64,000 nt of DNA, from NCBI GenBank assembly GCA_025757985.1, contig CP107210.1:1550001-1614000 (forward strand), read 5' to 3'. Below, one piece after another: positions 57,255 to 64,000 of the stretch. The first letter of the stretch is position 1, and each line of letters opens with the position of its first letter. The notes under the pieces were generated by a model, which saw only the letters and a list, made by a program, of their open reading frames with translations, was not told the DNA's origin and ran no database searches. The stretch is from Oscillospiraceae bacterium (GTDB lineage Bacteria; Bacillota; Clostridia; Oscillospirales; Ruminococcaceae). Both the position numbers and the translations under genes were made by a program.

Positions 57255-59627
57255 ATGACACTCGCGGAATTAAAAATCGGGCAGGATGCCGTGCTGCGCA
57301 CCATTGGCGGGCAGGGCGAGCTGCGCCACCATCTGCTGGATATGGGCCTGACCCCCGGCACCGAGGTCACACTGCGCAAGGTTGCGCCGATGGGCGACCC
57401 CATCGAGGTCGAGCTGCGCGGCTATGAGCTGACGCTGCGCCTTGCCGATGCAGCAAAAATCGAGGTCGAGAATGTCCATGAGACCGACCGCGCTGCCCGC
57501 AGTGAGGAGCGCCACGCCCCCGTACCCCATCCCGGCGTGGGTGAGTTGCGCAAAGCCCCCAGCTACCACGACCGCAAGGCCGGTGCCGAGATCGCCAAGG
57601 GGCAGCCGCTGCACCTTGCGCTGGCCGGCAACCAGAACTGCGGCAAAACTACGCTTTTCAACCAGCTGACCGGCTCTAACCAGCATGTGGGCAACTTCCC
57701 CGGTGTGACGGTGGACCGCAAGGACGGCACGATCCGCGGGCATGAGGAGGCCACCGTCACCGACCTGCCCGGCATCTACAGCCTGTCCCCCTATTCAAGC
57801 GAGGAGATCGTCACCCGCGACTTCCTGCTCAACACTCACCCGGACGCCATCATCAACATCGTAGATGCGTCCAATATTGAGCGCAACCTTTACCTGACGA
57901 TGCAGCTGATGGAGCTGAACATCCCGCTGGTGCTGGCGCTGAACATGATGGACGAGGTCCGCGCCAACGGCGGCACCATCATGGTCAACGCGCTGGAGGA
58001 GCTGCTGGGCGTGCCGGTCGTACCTATCTCCGCCGCAAAAAACGAGGGGATTGACGAGCTGGTGGAGCATGTGCTGCATGTAGCCCGCCACCGCGAGACC
58101 CCCGGCCGCATCGACTTCTGCGATGCGGGGGACGGCAAGGGCGGCGCGGTGCATCGCTGCATCCATGCCGTCAACCATCTGATCGAGGATCACGCCGCCC
58201 GCGCCGGGCTGCCCGTCCGCTTTGCAGCCACCAAGCTGGTCGAGGGTGACCCGCTGATTGAAAAAGCGCTGGACCTTGACAAAAACGAGACCGAGCTGCT
58301 TGCCCACACGATCGCCGAGCTGGAGAGCGAGACCGGCCTTGACCGCGAGGCAGCGCTGGCTGATATGCGGTTCAATTTTATTGAACGCCTTTGCGATAAG
58401 ACCGTTGTGCGCCCCGGTGAGAGCCGCGAGCATAAACGCAGCGTAGCAATCGACAAGGTTTTGACCGGCAAATACACCGCGCTGCCCTGCTTTATCGGCA
58501 TCATGGCGCTGGTGTTCTGGCTGACCTTCGGCGTCATCGGTGCCGGTCTGTCCGACCTGCTGACCCTCGGCATCGACGCCCTGACAGACCTGACCGACCG
58601 GGCGCTGACCGCCTACGGCATCAACCCTGTTGTGCACAGCCTCGTCATTGACGGCGTGTTTGCGGGCGTGGGCAGCGTGCTGAGCTTTCTGCCCATCATC
58701 GTCACGCTGTTCTTCTTCCTCTCGATTTTGGAGGATACCGGCTACATGGCGCGCGTGGCCTTCGTCATGGACCAGCTGCTGCGCCGCATCGGGCTTTCGG
58801 GCCGCAGCTTTGTGCCGATGCTGATCGGCTTTGGCTGCTCGGTGCCCGCCATCATGGCGACCCGCACCCTCTCGAGTGACCGCGACCGCAAAATGACGAT
58901 CCTGCTCACCCCGTTCATGAGCTGCTCGGCCAAGCTGCCGATCTACGCGCTGTTTACAACGGCCTTTTTCCCCCGGCAGTACCGCGCGCTTGTGATGATC
59001 GGGCTGTACTTAACAGGCATCGTCTGCGGCATTTTGTACGCACTACTCCTCAAATTGACCAAGTACAAGGGCGAGCCCGTCCCCTTTGTGATGGAGCTGC
59101 CCAACTACCGTTTCCCCTCTGCGCGCAGTGTGGGCCAGCTGATCTGGGAGAAGGCGCGCGACTTCCTGCAGAAGGCCTTCACCATCATCTTTGTGGCCAC
59201 GGTGCTGATCTGGTTCCTGCAGACCTTTGACGCACGGCTGAATGTGGCCGCCACGCCCGATGCCAGCTTGCTGGCCGCCATCGGCAGCTTTATCGCGCCG
59301 GTGTTTGCGCCGCTCGGCTTTGGTGATTGGCGCGTCAGCACGGCGCTCATCACCGGCTTTACCGCCAAGGAGAGCGTCGTCTCGACCCTGACCGTTCTGC
59401 TTGGCGGGGATACGGGCGCGCTGAGCACGATGTTCACCCCGTTCACAGCCGTTGTGTTTTTGGTGTTCACTCTGCTGTACACCCCCTGCGTGGCTGCCGT
59501 GGCTGCCGTCAAGCGCGAGCTGGGCGGCAGCAAAGCCGCTGCCGGCGTTGTTCTGATGCAGTGCGCTATTGCATGGGTGGTTGCTTTTGTGGTACACTTA
59601 GTGGGTGGATTGTTCGGGCTGGTATAA
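57255..59627 (+). CDS. feoB: Ferrous iron transporter, FeoA-FeoB fusion
   Basis: 790 residues. Residues 1-75 are a FeoA SH3-like domain (LAELKIGQDAVLRTIGGQGE, DMGLTPGTEVTLRKVAPMGD). From about 115 the FeoB GTPase: G1 AGNQNCGKTTLFNQLTG, G3 TDLPGIYSLSPYSSEE, G4 LNMMDE. From about 410 the membrane domain with two Gate motifs, including GFGCSVPAIMATRTL and TGFTAKESVVSTL. Imports Fe2+ under anoxia. AAGAGGATG precedes ATG at 57255. The fusion guarantees 1:1 FeoA:FeoB. Followed by a small Cys-rich partner. Confidence 0.95.
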   Translation: MTLAELKIGQDAVLRTIGGQGELRHHLLDMGLTPGTEVTLRKVAPMGDPIEVELRGYELTLRLADAAKIEVENVHETDRAARSEERHAPVPHPGVGELRKAPSYHDRKAGAEIAKGQPLHLALAGNQNCGKTTLFNQLTGSNQHVGNFPGVTVDRKDGTIRGHEEATVTDLPGIYSLSPYSSEEIVTRDFLLNTHPDAIINIVDASNIERNLYLTMQLMELNIPLVLALNMMDEVRANGGTIMVNALEELLGVPVVPISAAKNEGIDELVEHVLHVARHRETPGRIDFCDAGDGKGGAVHRCIHAVNHLIEDHAARAGLPVRFAATKLVEGDPLIEKALDLDKNETELLAHTIAELESETGLDREAALADMRFNFIERLCDKTVVRPGESREHKRSVAIDKVLTGKYTALPCFIGIMALVFWLTFGVIGAGLSDLLTLGIDALTDLTDRALTAYGINPVVHSLVIDGVFAGVGSVLSFLPIIVTLFFFLSILEDTGYMARVAFVMDQLLRRIGLSGRSFVPMLIGFGCSVPAIMATRTLSSDRDRKMTILLTPFMSCSAKLPIYALFTTAFFPRQYRALVMIGLYLTGIVCGILYALLLKLTKYKGEPVPFVMELPNYRFPSARSVGQLIWEKARDFLQKAFTIIFVATVLIWFLQTFDARLNVAATPDASLLAAIGSFIAPVFAPLGFGDWRVSTALITGFTAKESVVSTLTVLLGGDTGALSTMFTPFTAVVFLVFTLLYTPCVAAVAAVKRELGGSKAAAGVVLMQCAIAWVVAFVVHLVGGLFGLV

Positions 59628-59660
59628 CCCCGCCCCGCAGAAAGTATGAGGTAGACCCCT

Positions 59661-59813
59661 ATGGCAAGTATTATCGTTGTTGTGATCATCTTTGTGCTGC
59701 TGGCGCTGGCGATATTGTTTATCTGCCAGAACGGCGGCTGGCAGGGCGGCTGCGGCGGCAACTGCGCAGGCTGCCACAACAAATGCGCTGACGCTGACAA
59801 GAAAAAGAAATGA
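59661..59813 (+). CDS. FeoB-associated Cys-rich membrane protein
   Basis: 50 residues: one membrane helix (MASIIVVVIIFVLLALAILF) and a C-terminal metal-binding-like tail FICQNGGWQGGCGG then NCAGCHNKC, ending in lysines. This is the size and layout of the FeoB-associated (FeoC-position) proteins of Firmicutes, thought to bind iron on the cytoplasmic side. ATG at 59661 has TGAGGTAG upstream. It lies 33 bp after feoB and before the operon terminator. Confidence 0.85.
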   Translation: MASIIVVVIIFVLLALAILFICQNGGWQGGCGGNCAGCHNKCADADKKKK

Positions 59814-59817
59814 CCCT

Positions 59818-59848
59818 GAGCGGCTCCTGCGGGAGCCGCTTTTTTTGT
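59818..59848 (+). terminator. Terminator of the feo operon
   Basis: GCGGCTC-ctgcgg-GAGCCGC followed by seven T. Confidence 0.9.
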
Positions 59849-59856
59849 GGCTGTCC

Positions 59857-59885
59857 TTGCACAATCCCCTAAAAAGCGCTATACT
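59857..59885 (+). promoter_or_regulatory. Promoter of the glycosyltransferase operon
   Basis: TTGCAC (59857-59862), 17-bp spacer, TATACT (59880-59885), 34 bp before the GTG start. Nearly identical in both hexamers to the promoter at 48598-48626. Confidence 0.75.
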
Positions 59886-59919
59886 ATTGGTAAGTATATT
59901 ATTTTGGGAGGCACTGCCC

Positions 59920-61041
59920 GTGAACGCTGAGCCCATCCGTGTTTTACAGATCATGCCCGCCATGGACGCAGGCGGCATGGAAACCTTTGTCATGAATGTC
60001 TACCGCACCCTCGACCGTGAGCAGGTGCAGTTCGATTTTTTATATCATTACGATAAACCGTGCTTTTTCGATGATGAGATCCGTGCGCTGGGCGGGCGCA
60101 TCTATAAGCTGACTGTCCGGCAGGACAATAACCTCCCCCGCTATCTGCGCGAGCTGCACCGCCTGTTTGCCGCCCACCCGGAGTGGCGCATCATCCACGG
60201 CCATTACAGCGGCTTCGGCATGTTTTACAACCCTGTGGCAAGGCGGGCGGGCATCCCCGTGCGGTGCGGCCACAGCCACAACACCGCCTATGAGCCGAAC
60301 CTTGTCGGCCGGCTGGACCGGTTTATGAGCAGCTTTTTCAGCGCCGGGCTTACCGACCGCTTTGCCTGCAGCGAAAAAGCCGGGCAGATGCTGTACGGCA
60401 GCAAGCCCTTTACGGTCGTGCCGAACGGCATCGACACAGCGCGGTTTGCTGCCCGCGACCCCCAGCGCCGCGCCCTGCTGCGCGGGGAACTGGGCGTGAC
60501 CGATCAGGAGCTCCTGTTCGGCCATGTGGGGCGGTTTTCCGCCCAGAAAAACCACCCCGGCCTGCTGAAGATCTTTGCCGCCGTGCGCGCCCGTCTGCCT
60601 AAGGCGCGGCTGGTGCTGCTGGGCGGCGGCGAGCCTGCCTATATCGAAAAAATGCAGGCGCTTGCGCAGGAGCTTGCCCTTGGTGACAGCGTGATCTTTG
60701 CCGGGGTGCGCAGCAATATCCAGAGCTTTTACGATGCGATGGACGCTTTTATGCTGCCCAGCCTGTTTGAGGGGCTGCCTGTAGTGCTGGTCGAGGCCCA
60801 GACCGCCGGTCTGCCCTGCTTTGTCTCGGACACGGTGGACCCCGGTGCAGCTTTCACCGACCGGGTGCGGTTCCTGCCGCTGCAGGATACCGGTGCCTGG
60901 GCGGATGCGATCGCGGCGGCCTCCTTCCGCCGTGACCCACAGGCACGGGAGAAAGCCGTCCGCGCCGGGTACGATATCCACACAAGCGCTGCGGTGCTGC
61001 AGGAATTTTACCTGCGCCGCTATGCCGAGGTGACAAAATGA
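59920..61041 (+). CDS. Glycosyltransferase family 4-type (GT-B fold)
   Basis: 373 residues, GTG start with GGGAGG 7 nt upstream. N-terminal acceptor domain MPAMDAGGMETFVMNVYRTL, GHSHNTAYEP; C-terminal nucleotide-sugar domain with VPNGIDTARF, GHVGRFSAQKNHPGLLKIF and the E-x7-E motif LFEGLPVVLVEAQTAGLP. Transfers a sugar from a nucleotide donor to a cell-surface glycan. Start of a four-gene operon; the next gene overlaps by 4 bp. Confidence 0.88.
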   Translation: MNAEPIRVLQIMPAMDAGGMETFVMNVYRTLDREQVQFDFLYHYDKPCFFDDEIRALGGRIYKLTVRQDNNLPRYLRELHRLFAAHPEWRIIHGHYSGFGMFYNPVARRAGIPVRCGHSHNTAYEPNLVGRLDRFMSSFFSAGLTDRFACSEKAGQMLYGSKPFTVVPNGIDTARFAARDPQRRALLRGELGVTDQELLFGHVGRFSAQKNHPGLLKIFAAVRARLPKARLVLLGGGEPAYIEKMQALAQELALGDSVIFAGVRSNIQSFYDAMDAFMLPSLFEGLPVVLVEAQTAGLPCFVSDTVDPGAAFTDRVRFLPLQDTGAWADAIAAASFRRDPQAREKAVRAGYDIHTSAAVLQEFYLRRYAEVTK

Positions 61042-62027
61042 AGCCCTGTGAGATCGCGGTCATTGTGCCGGTCTATAATGCAGCAGCCTATCTGACCGCC
61101 TGCACCGATGCGATTGCCGCGCAGAAATTTGACGGTTTCCGGTGTATTTTGGTGGACGATGGTTCCACAGACGGCTCCCCTGCGCTCTGCGATGCCATCG
61201 CAGCCGGGGACCAGCGGTTTGTGGCGCTGCATCAGCCCAACAGCGGTGTATGTGCCGCACGCACGGCCGGCCTGCGGCAGGGGCGCGCGCTGGGTGCGCG
61301 GTGGTTCTCCTTCTGCGATGCAGATGATCTGTACCACCCCGACCTGCTGGACACGCTGTACGCCGCCGTGACCAACAGCGGTCTGCCGCTGGCCTGCTGC
61401 CGCTATGACACCTTTGCCGACACGCCGCCCGCCGATGCCGCCGCGCCGGAAAACTGCCGCATCCTGCGCGGCCCGGCCCATCTGGACGCGCTGCTGCACG
61501 ACCATGCGGTGGACTACGGCCTGTGGAACAAGCTCTACGCTGCCGATCTTCTGCGCGAGGATATGCTGGACAACGGCCTTGCCTACAATGAGGATTTGCT
61601 TGCAAACTGGCGGGCATTTCTGGCCGCGCCGGGGTGCGCCTTCTGCGATTTTACGGGCTACCACTACCGCCAGCACGCCGACAGTGCCAGCCACCGCGCC
61701 CTGCCGCCCCAGAGCATTGATGACCAGCGCCGCGCGGCGGCGGAGATACGCGCCACCGCCCCTGCTGCCCTGCAGGAGAGCGTGAACGCCTTTTACTACG
61801 AAAAGCTCGTCTATCTGGCTAGCATGATCCTGCGGCGCGCCAACGCCGATGCCTACCGCGTGCAGCTGTATGAGCTGCAGGTCGCCATCCGGGCGGGCGC
61901 GCACGACCCCCAGCTGGGGCGCAATCCGCAGCTGCCGCGCAGCATAAGGCTCTCGGCGTTTTTGACGCTGCATATGCCGCGGCTGTGGCGGTGGGCCTGC
62001 CGAACTTTCTTGAAGGACCGACAATAA
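61038..62027 (+). CDS. Glycosyltransferase family 2
   Basis: 329 residues. GT-A domain: IAVIVPVYNAAAYLTACTDA, ILVDDGSTDGSPALCD, QPNSGVCAARTAGLRQGR, and the D-x-D equivalent FCDADDLYHPDLLDTL. The C-terminal part is helical, with a stretch ending FLKDRQ. Start ATG overlaps the previous stop (ATGA) and its stop overlaps the next ATG (TAATG). Cytosolic or membrane-associated; donor sugar unknown. Confidence 0.9.
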   Translation: MKPCEIAVIVPVYNAAAYLTACTDAIAAQKFDGFRCILVDDGSTDGSPALCDAIAAGDQRFVALHQPNSGVCAARTAGLRQGRALGARWFSFCDADDLYHPDLLDTLYAAVTNSGLPLACCRYDTFADTPPADAAAPENCRILRGPAHLDALLHDHAVDYGLWNKLYAADLLREDMLDNGLAYNEDLLANWRAFLAAPGCAFCDFTGYHYRQHADSASHRALPPQSIDDQRRAAAEIRATAPAALQESVNAFYYEKLVYLASMILRRANADAYRVQLYELQVAIRAGAHDPQLGRNPQLPRSIRLSAFLTLHMPRLWRWACRTFLKDRQ

Positions 62028-63247
62028 TGCGCATTTTACTTGTTTTGGACCGTGTGGAGAACGCCGCCAGCGCCAACGCCCTGATGGGCCTCCGCCTGGC
62101 GGAGCAGCTGTTGGCGCGGGACCACACCGTACATATTTTGACACTGTGGGACGGCCTGCACACCCCGCCCGCCCCGCCGCAGGGCGCCGTGCAGCATCTG
62201 CTCGCCTTTGCCGATGAGCGCCTGATGAACGAGGCCCTTGAAAACGGCCGTAAAGGCGGCACCCCGGTGGCTGTGCGGCTGGCGCGCCTGTGCGCCCACC
62301 CGGCAGCGGTGGCGGCAGCCTTCCGCCAGCTTGTGCTGAAGGCCCCCCGTCGCACGGTGGACAGCCGCCGCGAGATCGAACGCCTGGACGCGGAATTTCA
62401 CTTTGACGCGGTCTGTGCGGTCTGTGCGCCTTACCGCGCCGCCTTTGCGCTGGAGACAGCGGCCATCGGCGGAAAGAAATTTCTCTGGCAGCTTGACCCC
62501 TATGCTGCAAACCGTGATTACACGGCCCCGGGCGGCTATGCACGGGAGGGGCAGCTTCTTGACGCGCTGGACGGCAGCTTTATCACGCCGCAGGCCGTCC
62601 CGGACTATGCGGACGGCGCACCGCTGGCCTCCCGCCGCGGCAAGGTGCATCCGCTGGGCTTCCCGGCACTGCTGCCGCGCACAACCTTCAGCGGCGGGCA
62701 TGACACGGTACAGTGTGTTTTTTGCGGCAGTCTCTACCCGGCACTGCGCGAGCCCGGCTTTGCGCTGGCGCTGTTCAGCGCGCTGCACGACAGCGCCGTA
62801 ACGCTGACGATGGCGGGCGGCGGGTGGGAGCGCTTTGCCGCCGATGCCGACAAGGCCGCTGCGGCGATGGGTGCAAATTTTGTGCGCCCCGGTCTGCTGC
62901 CGCCCGAGGACGCTGCCGCGCTGGAGGACCGCGCCGATGTGCTGGTGAGCCTTGGCAATGCCTGCGACAACCAGCTGCCGAGCAAGCTGTTCGGCTATTT
63001 TGGCACCGGCAAGCCGGTGCTGCATCTGGCCGTGAGCAAGGCTGACCCGGCGCTGCCCTATCTGGCGCGCTACCCGCTGGCGCTGGTGCTGCACGCTGAG
63101 GACGGCGCGACCCCCGCCGCTGCGTCAGCGCTTGGCCGCTGGCTGCACGAGGTCTGCGGCCGCCGCCTGCCCTTTGCCGAGGTTGCCGCACTCTACCCGG
63201 AATTTACACCGGAGTATGTTGCAAATGAATTTTTGAGGTGGATATAA
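62027..63247 (+). CDS. Glycosyltransferase-like protein (GT-B)
   Basis: 406 residues starting MRILLVLDRVENAASANALM. Rossmann-type N-terminal half (LRLAEQLLARDHTVHILTLW); C-terminal half with QCVFCGSLYPAL, FVRPGLLPPEDAAALEDRAD and LPSKLFGYFGTGKPVLHLAV, typical of GT-B enzymes. The usual E-x7-E is replaced by SKLFGYFGTGKPV, common in related enzymes. It overlaps the upstream stop by 1 bp; the next gene starts immediately after its stop. Confidence 0.75.
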   Translation: MRILLVLDRVENAASANALMGLRLAEQLLARDHTVHILTLWDGLHTPPAPPQGAVQHLLAFADERLMNEALENGRKGGTPVAVRLARLCAHPAAVAAAFRQLVLKAPRRTVDSRREIERLDAEFHFDAVCAVCAPYRAAFALETAAIGGKKFLWQLDPYAANRDYTAPGGYAREGQLLDALDGSFITPQAVPDYADGAPLASRRGKVHPLGFPALLPRTTFSGGHDTVQCVFCGSLYPALREPGFALALFSALHDSAVTLTMAGGGWERFAADADKAAAAMGANFVRPGLLPPEDAAALEDRADVLVSLGNACDNQLPSKLFGYFGTGKPVLHLAVSKADPALPYLARYPLALVLHAEDGATPAAASALGRWLHEVCGRRLPFAEVAALYPEFTPEYVANEFLRWI

Positions 63248-64000
63248 ATGCAGATCCTCTGGCTTGTCAAAACCACGCTGCCGCAGGCGGCGGCCGCCTG
63301 CGGGCTGGCCGGTGCCAGCGATGTGAGCGGCAGCTGGCTGACCGGGCAGCTTGCCGCGCTGCAGGCGCACCCGGCGCTGCATCTGACCGTGCTGTGTGTC
63401 GGCAAGGCAGAGGCAACCGGCCGCGCGGACGGCGTGGACTACCGTATTGTGACCGGCACCGCCGCCTTTGCCCCGCTGCTGCAGCAGCTGCGGCCCGATC
63501 TTGTCCACATCTGGGGCACCGAGTATGACGCGGCCGCCGCCATGGCCGAGGCTGCCAAGGCCGCCGGTCTGCCTGTGCTGTTCAGCATACAGGGCGTCAT
63601 GCGGGACTGCGCCGCGCATCTGTGCGATGGCGTCCCCGCCGCCTACCGCCGCTCCGGCGCGCTGTGGCATACCCTTGACAGGATCGTTCCCGGCGAGCTG
63701 CTTGACACGATGCAGGCAAGCTTTGACGCACTGGCTGCCAAGGAGGCCGCACTTCTGGCACAGGCCCGCTATGTGACCGGCCGCACGGCCTTTGACCGCA
63801 GCGCCTGCGCCGCTCTGGCCCCCGCCGCCCGGTATTTCGCCTGCAATGAAACGCTGCGCCCCCTGTTTTACACGGGGACCCCCTGGCATGCGCGGGAGTT
63901 CGGCGCGGCGCCGGTGCTGTTTTTGCCGCAGGGCAACTACCCACTGAAAAACCTGCACACTGCCCTGCGGGCACTGCCCGCCGTGCTGGCAGCTTACGGC
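63248..64000 (+). CDS. Glycosyltransferase, N-terminal part (runs off window)
   Basis: At least 251 residues from ATG at 63248, which directly follows the previous stop. MQILWLVKTTLPQAAAACGL, then LRPDLVHIWGTEYDAAAAMA (donor-side helix after the VHIWG strand) and LFLPQGNYPLKNLHTALRAL, where NYPLKNLHTAL corresponds to the K-N-(x)-H/P motif of GT4 enzymes. Open to the window end. Fourth gene of the glycan operon. Confidence 0.75.
   Translation, partial: MQILWLVKTTLPQAAAACGLAGASDVSGSWLTGQLAALQAHPALHLTVLCVGKAEATGRADGVDYRIVTGTAAFAPLLQQLRPDLVHIWGTEYDAAAAMAEAAKAAGLPVLFSIQGVMRDCAAHLCDGVPAAYRRSGALWHTLDRIVPGELLDTMQASFDALAAKEAALLAQARYVTGRTAFDRSACAALAPAARYFACNETLRPLFYTGTPWHAREFGAAPVLFLPQGNYPLKNLHTALRALPAVLAAYG

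Noticed and set aside
61020..63094. Long minus-strand frames opposite the glycosyltransferase genes
   Set aside because: The plus-strand genes have conserved motifs and coupled starts; the antisense frames are Ala/Arg/Gln-rich shadows.

Overview
The window looks like a chromosomal segment of a high-GC, anaerobic gut Firmicute of the Oscillospiraceae/Ruminococcaceae type (Faecalibacterium, Gemmiger or Subdoligranulum-like). The evidence is an oxygen-sensitive class III ribonucleotide reductase (nrdD/nrdG), RNase Y, a FeoA-FeoB fusion with a small Cys-rich FeoB partner, AGGAGG-type ribosome binding sites, and GC-rich palindromic intergenic repeats led by GTAGGGG. The genus assignment is inference. 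About 40 kb in the middle (roughly 7.3-47.5 kb) is visibly different: lower GC, other codon use, and recombination and transfer genes.

Layout. 1-7.3 kb is core chromosome: MATE exporter (cut by the window edge), nrdG and nrdD diverging from an NrdR-type promoter, rny with a possible small RNA or leader upstream, tcdA, and the 3' half of an HD-hydrolase gene interrupted by mobile DNA. 7.3-32.2 kb is a decayed integrative conjugative element (element 1): a TndX-like large serine recombinase and small regulators, an IS3-family insertion, a Cfr/RlmN-family rRNA methyltransferase with a divergent XRE regulator, a sigma factor, a seven-gene metal/siderophore-type uptake operon (ECF S, T and double ATPase, two YbtPQ-like ABC half-transporters, DtxR-like regulator) with a divergent AraC regulator, a MOBP relaxase, an AlbA/Schlafen-type gene, a coupling protein gene that has lost its 3' half together with the whole type IV secretion block, and a replication/partition block (PcfB, DUF6017, ParB, ParA).

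32.2-47.5 kb is a second, apparently complete integrative mobilizable element (element 2) inside the 3' end of rlmD. It carries its own large serine recombinase, a MobV relaxase with an inverted-repeat-rich candidate oriT, a primase/helicase pair beside iteron-like repeats, an uncharacterised 400-residue protein, a sigma-like regulator, a BceRS/BceAB-type peptide-antibiotic sensing and export module, and a DUF6061 protein. Its integration has given RlmD an element-encoded C-terminal tail. The recombinase carries a homologous tail after the same VETVVLLS peptide, so excision should swap the two tails.

47.5-64 kb is core chromosome again: rlmD body, NADPH-dependent FMN reductase-like flavoprotein, lipoprotein, PAP2 phosphatase, O-antigen ligase-like membrane protein, DUF4830 protein, GDPD phosphodiesterase, a two-component system with a membrane EF-hand-like protein, GNAT acetyltransferase, the feo operon behind a perfect palindrome that fills its promoter spacer, and the start of a surface-glycan glycosyltransferase operon. 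No tRNA, rRNA or CRISPR array was recognised.
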